A stretch of 64,000 bases of DNA, from contig JBEAQU010000081.1 in assembly GCA_041163745.1 (NCBI GenBank), forward strand, positions 123,177-187,176, read 5' to 3'. Position 1 is the first letter of the stretch. Every line of letters begins with the position of its first letter. Origin of the DNA: UBA6168 sp041163745 (GTDB lineage Bacteria; Bacteroidota; Bacteroidia; Chitinophagales; Saprospiraceae). Of this stretch, positions 25,920-34,342 are shown piece by piece. Made by a program: the position numbers and the translations under genes. The notes below the pieces were generated by a model that made no database searches, was not told where the DNA came from, and saw only the letters and a program-made list of their open reading frames with translations.

Positions 25920-27029
25920 ATGCCTGAGCGGCATCCTTTCTCCGGTGTTTTCCAGGTGTTCAACTCCCTGGACAACCACCGGCTCAAGAATCCCACGCCC
26001 GGTCAGATCACCATCCTGTCCGCTACGGTCGTCACGGCCATCCTCTGCGTCCTGTTGTTCCTGCTTCGCCAGGGCCAGGTGGTCGAGAGCCCCTGGTGGG
26101 TGGTCCCGATGGTCGGCGGGGTCACCTTCTGCACGGCCTATGCCAGTTTCAACTACTATCTTCGCAACTATATCTACCGAAAGATCAAGGTGATATACAA
26201 GCGAATCCACCAGCACAAACTCGCTACGACGGAGAAACGAGAAGCCATGGACATGCGATCGGACATCATGGACCAGGTCGAGCGTGAGGTGGAGGAGTGG
26301 GCCTTGAAACAGGAATCGGAGCTGGAACAGCTCAAGACCTGGCAGGAATACCGGCGCAAGTTCCTGGGAGACATTTCCCACGAGTTGAAAACCCCGATAT
26401 TCAATATCCAAGGGTACTTGGAGACTTTGCTGGACGGGGGGCTCGAAGACCAGGGGATCAACATGACCTACCTTCAGCGGGCGGCCAAGAACGTGGACCG
26501 GCTCAATACGATCGTGGAGGACCTGGAGATCATCTCCCGCTTGGAATCCGGGGAATTGATTCTCGACATGCAGACCTTCGACATCCGTTCCCTGACGGAG
26601 GAGGTCTTTGAGGACCTGGAGTTCAAGGCGTCCGAGAACAAGATCAAACTGGTGTTCAAGGCCGGGGCGGACCAGCACTTCAAGGTGAAGGCGGACCGGG
26701 AATACATCCGCCAGGTGTTGATGAACCTGGTGAACAATTCCATCAAGTACGGCAAGGCGAACGGCGTGACGAAGGTCGGTTTCTACGACATGGACAAGAA
26801 TGTGCTCATCGAGGTGGCGGACAGCGGCATCGGCATTCCTTCCGAGCATCTGCTGCATGTGTTCGACCGCTTCTATCGGGTCGACAAGAGCCGGTCCCGC
26901 GAGCAGGGCGGTTCCGGCCTGGGCCTGTCGATCGTCAAGCATATCATCGAGGCGCACAAACAGACGATCCATGTGCGAAGCACCACCAATGTCGGGTCTA
27001 CCTTCGGCTTCACATTGGAGAAGGCATGA
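25920..27029 (+). CDS. PhoR-type sensor histidine kinase
   Basis: A 369-residue membrane histidine kinase. Two membrane helices come first (ILSATVVTAILCVLLFLL and WVVPMVGGVTFCTAYASF) with almost no periplasmic loop, so it may sense membrane or partner-protein signals. A coiled segment follows, then the HisKA box with the phosphorylated His (FLGDISHELKTPIFN), then the ATPase N box (VLMNLVNNSIKYGKANG), G1 (VADSGIGIP), F box (DRFYRVD) and G2 (GGSGLGLSIVK). The start at 25920, 38 bases after the regulator, is favoured; the frame stays open upstream overlapping the regulator, so an overlapping start at 25833 is possible. Confidence 0.9.
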   Translation: MPERHPFSGVFQVFNSLDNHRLKNPTPGQITILSATVVTAILCVLLFLLRQGQVVESPWWVVPMVGGVTFCTAYASFNYYLRNYIYRKIKVIYKRIHQHKLATTEKREAMDMRSDIMDQVEREVEEWALKQESELEQLKTWQEYRRKFLGDISHELKTPIFNIQGYLETLLDGGLEDQGINMTYLQRAAKNVDRLNTIVEDLEIISRLESGELILDMQTFDIRSLTEEVFEDLEFKASENKIKLVFKAGADQHFKVKADREYIRQVLMNLVNNSIKYGKANGVTKVGFYDMDKNVLIEVADSGIGIPSEHLLHVFDRFYRVDKSRSREQGGSGLGLSIVKHIIEAHKQTIHVRSTTNVGSTFGFTLEKA

Positions 27030-27064
27030 GATCGGTCTCACTTACACATCACAATCGGAAAGAC

Positions 27065-27661
27065 ATGCGGCAAAGCACCCTGACCTTCTGCGGCCTGTTG
27101 CTGGCGGTGGTGCTGAACGCCCAACCGGCTTCCTGGGAGGCATTTCGGTCCGATGGGCTGGAACTTCAGCGCCGGGCCATGCTCGTGTTGGGAACCTGGG
27201 CCGTCGGCAACCTGGCGTTGGGTACCACCCTGTCCCTCCGGCAGGATGGTACCGCCCGATATTTCCATCAGATGAACGCCGGTTGGAACCTGGTCAACCT
27301 GGGATTGGCCACGGCCGGCTATCTGCAGGCTGTCCGGGGAGGGGTGGTCGCAGTGGATTTGCCGACTTTGGTGTCGGACCATTACGGCTTGCAAAAAACC
27401 TTGCTGTTGAATGTCGGACTGGATACCGGGTATATGCTGGGAGGATGGTATCTGATGGAACGTTCGAGGCGGGTCCTTCACAAACCCGAGCGTTTGAAAG
27501 GCTTCGGACAGAGCCTGGTCATGCAGGGCGGGTTCCTGTTTGTTTTCGACCTGGTCTTCCACCAGGTCCTCGCCCATCGCAACGAAACGCTGTCGGCTTT
27601 CCTGGAAGGGTTGAGCTGGCAGGGTGGGGCGGTACACTTTCACTATACGTTCGGCGGTTGA
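27065..27661 (+). CDS. Membrane protein of unknown function (DUF6992-like)
   Basis: A 198-residue protein with an N-terminal signal-like hydrophobic stretch (FCGLLLAVVLNAQ) and four further hydrophobic segments (MLVLGTWAVGNLALG, LVNLGLATAGYLQAV, LLLNVGLDTGYMLGG, LVMQGGFLFVFDLVF). The pattern with LGTWAVGNLALG and YFHQMNAGWNLVNLGL resembles a Bacteroidota family I associate with DUF6992; this is from memory and needs checking. The frame also has an ATG at 27026 that overlaps the kinase stop (ATGA); 27065 is preferred because it sits right before the signal sequence. Confidence 0.7.
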   Translation: MRQSTLTFCGLLLAVVLNAQPASWEAFRSDGLELQRRAMLVLGTWAVGNLALGTTLSLRQDGTARYFHQMNAGWNLVNLGLATAGYLQAVRGGVVAVDLPTLVSDHYGLQKTLLLNVGLDTGYMLGGWYLMERSRRVLHKPERLKGFGQSLVMQGGFLFVFDLVFHQVLAHRNETLSAFLEGLSWQGGAVHFHYTFGG

Positions 27662-27725
27662 GCCGAGCCGACAAGGGTTCCGAAGCCATCCGTTCCAACT
27701 GTGGCAACCTGCTCTCCTACGCAGT

Positions 27726-28484
27726 CTACCAAGGTATCCAACCCGACAATCGGAGAATGGCGGCGACGACGATCACCACCAACAATCGATATGCCCATCT
27801 GTCGGCCGACGGGTGACGGGAAGCGATCCTGGCGGCGAGCCACCCGCCCAGGGTCTGTCCTACGGCCATGACGGCACCTGTTTTCCAATCGATCAAACCC
27901 TGCCCTTGGAAGAGCAGGATTACCAATGTCGTGTAGACGGCGATGAGCAGCGACTTGACGGCATTGGCTTCCAGGAGGCTGTAACGTGCGCCCAGGACCA
28001 TGACCGCCAGGAAGAAGATGCCCATTCCCATCTGGATGAAGCCCCCGTAGAAGCCCAAGGCTAAAAAGGCGGGTACGGCAATCCAATGGCTCGGCCGATG
28101 GTGGAGGTCGGACGCCCGGAGCCAACGTTCGGGTTTCACGAGCAGCACGATCAGCATGAAGACCATCAGGAAGCGGAAAACGGCACGGAATTGCTCGTTG
28201 CTCACCTGGATGGCGGTCCAGGCACCGATCAATGCGCCGAAGGTCGTGGTGATGATCAGCAGCCGGTTTCGTTTCCAATCCAGCTTGCCGTGTCGTTGGA
28301 AGGTCCGGGCGGCAGCGATGCTTTGCGTGGCGATCCCGATGCGGTTGGTACCGTTCGCCACATTGCCGGGCAGCCCCATGACCTCCGTCAGGATGGTCAG
28401 GGTGATGGCGGATCCGTTTCCGGCCAAGGTGTTGATGATGCCGGCCAGAAAGGAGCCGGACAGCGCAATCAGCAGGTTGGTCAT
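27726..28484 (-). CDS. TauE/SafE-family transporter
   Basis: A 252-residue integral membrane protein with about eight hydrophobic segments. The family pattern is visible: two repeats, each beginning near a Gly-Asn or Gly-Gly turn (SFLAGIINTLAGNGSAITLT at the start; LGFYGGFIQMGMGIFFL in the middle). TauE/SafE proteins export sulfite, sulfoacetate or other anions across the inner membrane; the substrate cannot be told here. It lies 42 bases downstream of methylmalonyl-CoA epimerase on the same strand. Confidence 0.9.
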   Translation of the reverse strand: MTNLLIALSGSFLAGIINTLAGNGSAITLTILTEVMGLPGNVANGTNRIGIATQSIAAARTFQRHGKLDWKRNRLLIITTTFGALIGAWTAIQVSNEQFRAVFRFLMVFMLIVLLVKPERWLRASDLHHRPSHWIAVPAFLALGFYGGFIQMGMGIFFLAVMVLGARYSLLEANAVKSLLIAVYTTLVILLFQGQGLIDWKTGAVMAVGQTLGGWLAARIASRHPSADRWAYRLLVVIVVAAILRLSGWIPW

Positions 28485-28526
28485 AATGGACGGAGGACTA
28501 AGGTGAAGGTGGTCGGTCAGGCAGGG

Positions 28527-28937
28527 TCAGCGGTCTTTGCGGGACTGGCACAGTTCCACCAGGACACCGTGTGCGTCCTTGGGGTGCAGAAAACAGACCA
28601 GCTTGTCGTCGGCGCCCGGTCGGGGCTCTTCCTGGAGCAGGCGGAAGCCGGCATGCCTGAGCCGCTCCATTTCCGCCAGGATATCCTCCACTTCAAAGGC
28701 TACATGATGAATTCCTTCCCCGTGCTTCAGCAGGAAACGGGCGATAGGCCCCTGGTCGTCCAACGGTGAAAGCAGCTCGATCTTGGTGTCTCCGGTGCGG
28801 AAGAAGACCGTCCGCACCGATTCGGATACGACGGTTTCGGATTTGTAGGGCGGCACGCCGAGCAAGGTTTCGTAGCACCGTGTGGCGATATCCAGGTCGC
28901 GTACCGCGATGCCGATGTGGTCCGGGTGTCTGAGCAT
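28527..28937 (-). CDS. mce: Methylmalonyl-CoA epimerase
   Basis: A 136-residue VOC (glyoxalase-fold) protein. It interconverts (R)- and (S)-methylmalonyl-CoA in propionate metabolism, next to B12-dependent methylmalonyl-CoA mutase. Metal ligands of the family are seen: His near the start (HPDHIGIAVRDLD), Glu of TKIELLSP or the nearby Glu, His of GIHHVAFEVED, and Glu near the end (GVLVELCQSRK). The pattern GEGIHHVAFEVEDI is diagnostic for this subfamily. Length matches. Confidence 0.92.
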   Translation of the reverse strand: MLRHPDHIGIAVRDLDIATRCYETLLGVPPYKSETVVSESVRTVFFRTGDTKIELLSPLDDQGPIARFLLKHGEGIHHVAFEVEDILAEMERLRHAGFRLLQEEPRPGADDKLVCFLHPKDAHGVLVELCQSRKDR

Positions 28938-29052
28938 GGTGAAGGATTTAGAAGGGGCTGTGCTGCAAATATCATAATTAATGGGTATTCAGACTGCCAG
29001 GGAGGCAATTTCACCCCGCGGAAGATGTCAGGTCGCAAACCGGAACAGGCAG

Positions 29053-30964
29053 TTATGCGGCAATAGCGCTGGCAGGTGATGGAACACGGACACGACATTT
29101 GGGTTTGCGACCGATGAAACGGGGGTTGGGAATCCGACCGGCAGATAGGCTGGTGCAGCTGTGCGAGCAGGGTACAGGAGTTTGGTGCGGTCGGCGGAGT
29201 AGGTATGGATATCTACTATTTGGATGCAGGCGGCGGCTTTTCCTTTTCGCGGAGTTCCCGCTGGAATCCGTGCTATATTCCTGGGCTGTCAGCCCGGTGA
29301 ACAATTTGAAAGCCCGGTAGAAGGAGGTCCGGAGTTAAGTCCGACCTGCTGATGGAGTTTTTCGAGGTGATGCGGCTGCTTGTTGCGGTATTTTTCCTCT
29401 ATCATCCGTTTGGCCTTAGCGACACGATAGCCGTTGATGATTTGCTTGAGCTTGTGTCCACCGAATTGATTGACGGCTTGGAACAGGTATTTTCGGTTGG
29501 TACCCACCATGCTTGTCAATATGTCCTGATTCATGTCGGGATGGGGGTAGCGCTGACGCTGTTCGATGGCGCCTATCATCTCGTCATACAATTGAAGCAA
29601 GGCTTCCTTTGCAGGTGTCCACGTATGGCCGACAGGCTGCTCGGGACTATGCTGTTGGTCTGATAAGGATTTTTGATACGACAATTAGGTTTGGCTTACA
29701 TTATTTTTCTGACAAAATCCGTTCACCGATTTGTCTTTGCTTCCGGTAAGGTGTGCTTACACGCCTTTTTCGGATGAAATGATATAGGACGATCGCCGTA
29801 ACGGTGCCGGCGAGCAGCACATTCAACAGGATCAACAGGATGCGCTGGTTCCGGTTGTTGCGGAATTCCATCCGTTGGGTTTAGATGGTGAGGTTTTCTC
29901 CCTTCAGTTCGAAGGATTCCTGTAAATCCAGCAGCGCCGCCGCTGGTTTTTCGATCAGGATGCTGTACTTGTCGCGGTGAAACGATTCGAAGGCCGCCAT
30001 AGCCTTTGTCGGACTGCTAGATTCCTTGTTGGCCACGTACAGTACGCTGTCTAGGAATGCATCGAACATGGCCAAGCGGTTGCCCGCGGACATTTGTTTG
30101 GCTAACTGCCCGAAGTCGATGGCTCGGCGGTATTGGCGCTGTTCCATCGCCATGTTCAACAACAGGGTATGCCCGTATGCAATCGATTGGCCATGGCCGA
30201 GCTCAGGTCGAGCGAATACGCGGTCATTTTCCTGTACGTTTCCTGGCCGCCTTTTAGTTGATGCCAAATGCCATGAGGGCGTATGCGGAAACCATGGAAA
30301 AAGTGTCCTGCTTTTGTTCGGCATGGGATAAGGAACGTTGAACAAGCAGGATGGCGTTGTCGACCCTGCCAGCTAATGATTAGTTCATGCCGAGGTTGCC
30401 GTAAAGGTCGTAAAGCAGGTAGTCAAAACCTTTTTGCAGGGTGATGTCCGATGCTTTGGAAAAATCCGCAATGGCTTTTTCCTGCTGCCCGCTCTATTAA
30501 AGTGACAGGCGTAAGAAAATAAGATTGGTTGGTGAAGTAATCAGGGCCACGTGGGATGGCATATGCGTTCACGTTGTTCAGCAGGTTCAGCGCCTCCCCG
30601 TTGTCTCCGGAAAAGTGATGGACATGGGCGCCTGTGAGGTTCACTTCCATCGAGAACGCACACGCTGTGTCCGGCATCAGCAGTTGCAGTGCGGTATCAG
30701 CAAGCGGAAGGCGGATTGCTACGGGCTGTATTCCACTGACGCATTGCGCAGACGTGCAGGAAGATAAGCCCCGCAGGACAGTTGGTCGAATACGGAATCA
30801 CGCAGCAGGGGATTTATACATGCGATGATCTTTCGGGTTTGATGATGACGTCGCAAGTCCTCCAATTTTTAATCCTGCGATAACTGGCCTAAGCAGATGC
30901 CTGGCCACAGAATAAGTATGAATGTCAGGTAGGAACGCCCCAAAAGCCATATGTTCCGGCACAT
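29053..30964 (-). pseudogene. Decayed TPR-transmembrane-AraC regulator
   Basis: The minus strand carries pieces, in order, of one protein like the intact regulator at 32327-34057. (a) From 30964: a signal peptide (MCRNIWLLGRSYLTFI...), stopped at 30869-30871. (b) About 30870-30680: a degraded helical stretch. (c) About 30500-30250: TPR helices in one frame (GQQEKAIADFSKASDITLQ, FDYLLYDLYGNLGMN), cut by TAA. (d) 30200-29881: more TPRs (QYRRAIDFGQLAKQMSAGNR), ending in TAA. (e) From 29871, same frame after the stop: a membrane segment (ILLILLNVLLAGTVTAIVL). (f) 29684-29330: AraC-type DNA-binding helices (VGTNRKYLFQAVNQFGGHKL, YRVAKAKRMIEE). (g) a one-base frameshift near 29330, then SFYRAFKLFTGLTAQEY. 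At least three in-frame stops and two frameshifts make it non-functional. Confidence 0.82.
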
Positions 30965-31010
30965 CTTGTCGACACGCTGTTTGGATGCGTGCTTACTCGG
31001 CAAGGGATAC

Positions 31011-31998
31011 CGGTTGTTAGTCAAATGTGGGGATTCCTCCGGAAAAAGCAGCACTTGCAAGGCTACGGTTTCGGTGCTGGATACGGTGTTGCCGACAGCC
31101 ACCTGCCAAGCCGTGACGGTCTACCTGGACGCCATGGGCGCCGGCAGCACCACGGCCGCCGGCGGCATCGCCAGCCTGCAGCTGAGCCAGACAGGCTTCG
31201 ACTGCAGGCAGCCATGTCGGCAGCAACAGGATGCCCCTGACGGTGACGGACAACAACGGGAACAGTTCCAGCGGCCAATCGACGGTGACGGTGCAGGACA
31301 AGATCAAACCCACGGTGGTGTGCAAGGACACGACCATCGTGCTGGCAGCCCTGGCCATCCTCAACCCGGTCTCGGTGCTGGATGTCGCCGCCTCCTGCGA
31401 CAACTACGGAATCTACCAGCCTTTCAGTGTAAGTCCCGCACAGTTCAACTGCATAGCCGACGGCCCGAACGCAGTCACGCTGACGGTCTCCGACAGTAAC
31501 GCCAACAACCGAACCTGCCTGTTGACGGTGATTGTGGACGCGCCCGGCCTGATTGTCGACAATATGCCGGAGAATTGCGGTGAATTCGACGGGACGATCA
31601 CCATGACCGTCCTGAACGGCCCGACGGGGGGCAATGGGGCTACTCCGTCGATGCCGGCGACAAATACGAGTCCATTCCGGTTCACGACAACCTGACGGCC
31701 GGGACGTACGTTTGTGTCGCGACCTGCTTCGGGGGCAGCGGCTGCGCCTTGCCACCGGTGACGGAAGTCGTGGAAACGGTGGCCGACAAACTGGTTACCT
31801 GGACTGGGAGGAGGACGGCCTCCAATGGAGCGACGGCAAGAACTGGGAATCGGGCTTCACGTCCTACACCTGCAACGAGGTCGTCATCCCTTTCCTGCCG
31901 GCCATACGGTGCAGGTCCTTGCCGGCGTGTATGCCGTGGGCTGCACCCTGCTCGTAGAGGAAGGCAGTGTGGCGACCATGTCCATCGTATCTTATTGA
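31011..31998 (+). pseudogene. Decayed HYR-repeat secreted protein (fragment)
   Basis: The plus strand encodes fragments of a large surface protein in shifting frames. 31011-31200: GKSSTCKATVSVLDTVLPT, the join between two HYR-like (hyalin repeat) domains. 31231-31630 in another frame: LTVTDNNGNSSSGQSTVTVQ, DKIKPTVVCKDTTIV, then CLLTVIVDAPGLIVDNMPEN. 31635-31790 in a third frame: YSVDAGDKYESIPVHDNLTA and GTYVCVATCFGGSGCALPPV. 31800-31900 in a fourth: WSDGKNWESGFTSYTCNEVV. 31905-31998 in a fifth: GHTVQVLAGVYAVGCTLLVE, ending in TGA. Four frameshifts and a missing start leave it non-functional. The left end abuts the start of the decayed regulator. Confidence 0.8.
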
Positions 31999-32326
31999 TA
32001 TACAGATGTTTCGACTGCTTCTCCATGTTATGCTGGGACGTGCGTTTCAATTCGACTTGCCAATCGCAGGGGGTTGACATTTTCAAGATGAAAACAATAT
32101 ATCCAAGCAATTCGAAAGATGGTTCCACATTCGCATCCCAGTCCTAACTGCGAAGCGCTCGGCATCCATCGATGACGGAAGCGATTGGGAGCAGGAAAAG
32201 TATACCTGCCATCCACTTTGTTGGTATTTTTGTTTCGTCCGAATTAAGCAAGCCGGGGTGAGGGAGAACGGTATCTGTCACGCCGGTCACCGGGAAACGG
32301 TGAAAATGCCTGGTACTTTCGAAACA
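31999..32326. other. Intergenic region upstream of the TPR-AraC regulator
   Basis: A 328-base gap between the HYR pseudogene and the intact regulator. It is less GC-rich than its surroundings and holds a TATTTTTG -7 box at 32225-32232. No gene is supported. Confidence 0.55.
32225..32232 (+). promoter_or_regulatory. -7 promoter box for the TPR-AraC regulator
   Basis: TATTTTTG, an exact TAnnTTTG match, 95 bases before the chosen start; no -33 element at the usual spacing. Confidence 0.5.
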
Positions 32327-34057
32327 ATGTGTAGGAGACAATTAGCAACACATATCCCGCTGTTATTCCTTCTGGCATGGCCGAACTTAAGAGGATATGC
32401 CGGCCAGCCGTTACCTATGGATTCGCTGAGGAGTATGCTCACGACGGCGAAGAACCTGCTGGCAGCGTCGCCGATGGAGAGCGACAGTCTGGCGAGCGAG
32501 GTGTTGCGGGGTCTATCATCGCAAAAGAACGACACCCTGTACGTAGACGCCTACTTTGTCATGGGGGTCGCCAATTATTACGCCGGAAAGTATCTGCTGG
32601 CCGTCAACTATTACAAGAGAGCCCTCCAATCCCCGCTGAGTGAGAAGATCCCGACCCTTCACGAAGCCATCCTGAATAATCTCGGCATTGTTTACGAGCA
32701 CCAGGGAAGGCTCTCGGAAGCCGACAAATGCTATTTTCAATCCATGGGGATAGCTGGAAGAGCGGGAGACTCAATTGGTTATTACCAATCCTGCATCAAT
32801 CTGGGATCCGTCAATATACTGCTGGAAAAGCATTCGGCGGCCAGGGAGTACCTGACCCGTGCCATTGCTTTTTTCCGGCGGCTCGGGGATGATCACCATA
32901 TAGGTCTTGGGCTGAACAACCTGGCGATATTGTCATCCAACCAAGGTGACATGGCAGCATGTCTGAAAAATTTCGAGGAAGCGGAACATCATTACAAGGT
33001 GGCCGGCAGCGATGGGAAATTATTCGAGATGATGCTGGATCGGTTGTACATTTTGTCGAAAGTCGGCATGTTGGAAGAAGCGGAGGCATTCATGTCGGAT
33101 TTGCTGGCTTTGGAGCGCCTGCAGACCAACCAGCACGTATCGGCGGTGGTGTATATGATACAGGGGCGTCTGCTTACCTTGTCGGGTGATGATTATCAGG
33201 AGGCGGAAAGGTATTTCAGGGAGGCAGAATCCATATTCAGGGGAATTCAGGCGAACAATAATCTGATCAGGCTTTACGAGAGCATCATTGAATTGTATGG
33301 CAGAACAGATAATGCTGCCGGACAGCGGGAAGCGCTGCAGGAATACCGGCGGCTTCTCCAGGAAAAGTACAAGGAGGAGAGTCAGCAGAAGATTGCCGAG
33401 TTGGTGTTGATCGCCGAGACAGCCTTGCAAAAAGAGCAGGGGGCAGGGTATCGGAATGGATGGCCATCATGGGCGGGACGCCTGTTCGAGTGGGAGGTTG
33501 TGTCGATATTGGCCACAGGGATGGTTGCGGCTCTCCTTTACGTTCGGCGTCGAAAGCGCCGGGTGGAATCGAAAGCGTCGCCCGATTCGGCAGAAGTCGA
33601 GGTAAGCGATATCACCGATAGGCAGACCTCGGCTCGCGTAGCGATGTCCGAGCCGATACCTTTGGGTGGGGAACAGACAGTAAATCACCAGCTTTTCGAA
33701 GAGGTCGACGCATACATCAGGGACAGGAAGCGGTTCCTGGATGTGGATTTGAAAATCAATCACCTGGCGTATGAGCTGGGAACCAATGAAAAATACATAT
33801 CGCAGGCCATTCAGCGTGGTGCCAACATGAAGTTCGTGGATTATATCGCGCAGCTGAGAGTCGAGGAAGCGAAGCGGCTGCTGTCCGAACCGGGTTCGAG
33901 ACAATACAGCGTCAAGGAGGTAGCCATGAAATCCGGTTTCGGCAACCAACCGCAGTTTCAGCGAAGGTTCAAACAGTTGACCGGCATGACACCATCCGTT
34001 TTCAGGGCAACCATGCAGTTTGGAAGGGCGGATGAACCCTCCGACCGAGACTCGTAG
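32327..34057 (+). CDS. TPR-transmembrane-AraC regulator
   Basis: A 576-residue one-protein signalling molecule. Signal peptide first (MCRRQLATHIPLLFLLAWP), then about residues 30-385 of tetratricopeptide helices (GVANYYAGKYLLAVNYYKRA; AILNNLGIVYEHQGRLSEAD; GLGLNNLAILSSNQGDMAAC; YQEAERYFREAESIFRG), expected outside the inner membrane. A membrane helix near 400-420 (VVSILATGMVAALLYV) and a basic stop-transfer RRRKRR follow, then a cytoplasmic linker and an AraC-type double helix-turn-helix (LAYELGTNEKYISQAIQRG; VKEVAMKSGFGNQPQFQRRF; LTGMTPSVFRATM). Such proteins act as membrane-bound transcription factors. The start is set at the MCR shared with the decayed paralogue; the frame opens 23 codons earlier. 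It precedes a T9SS surface protein gene. Confidence 0.88.
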   Translation: MCRRQLATHIPLLFLLAWPNLRGYAGQPLPMDSLRSMLTTAKNLLAASPMESDSLASEVLRGLSSQKNDTLYVDAYFVMGVANYYAGKYLLAVNYYKRALQSPLSEKIPTLHEAILNNLGIVYEHQGRLSEADKCYFQSMGIAGRAGDSIGYYQSCINLGSVNILLEKHSAAREYLTRAIAFFRRLGDDHHIGLGLNNLAILSSNQGDMAACLKNFEEAEHHYKVAGSDGKLFEMMLDRLYILSKVGMLEEAEAFMSDLLALERLQTNQHVSAVVYMIQGRLLTLSGDDYQEAERYFREAESIFRGIQANNNLIRLYESIIELYGRTDNAAGQREALQEYRRLLQEKYKEESQQKIAELVLIAETALQKEQGAGYRNGWPSWAGRLFEWEVVSILATGMVAALLYVRRRKRRVESKASPDSAEVEVSDITDRQTSARVAMSEPIPLGGEQTVNHQLFEEVDAYIRDRKRFLDVDLKINHLAYELGTNEKYISQAIQRGANMKFVDYIAQLRVEEAKRLLSEPGSRQYSVKEVAMKSGFGNQPQFQRRFKQLTGMTPSVFRATMQFGRADEPSDRDS

Positions 34058-34342
34058 TTGCCATCCGCTTGCCCGGGCATCGGGGACCGGCGTCGAAGCT
34101 GCCGCTCCACGCGCCCCTGTACACAACCGCCGATCATCGTCATGGTCCATAGGGGCAGTGCCGATCGGGGAGGAAACCGGTGAACGGAGTTCCATTGCCA
34201 TTGGCTGTGTCTGGGCGCCGGGAATCAGCCCTGCGCTTTGCTCGTCCTCCTTTTTGTTCGGTATGAAAGGTCTTGTCCGAACGAAGGCATGTGGAACAGG
34301 TTATGCCGGAGACCGGCAAGGCGATGAAAGACAACACAACAG

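Noticed and set aside
25851..27041. 396-residue minus-strand frame opposite the histidine kinase
   Set aside because: The plus strand has all kinase boxes; the minus frame is a shadow.
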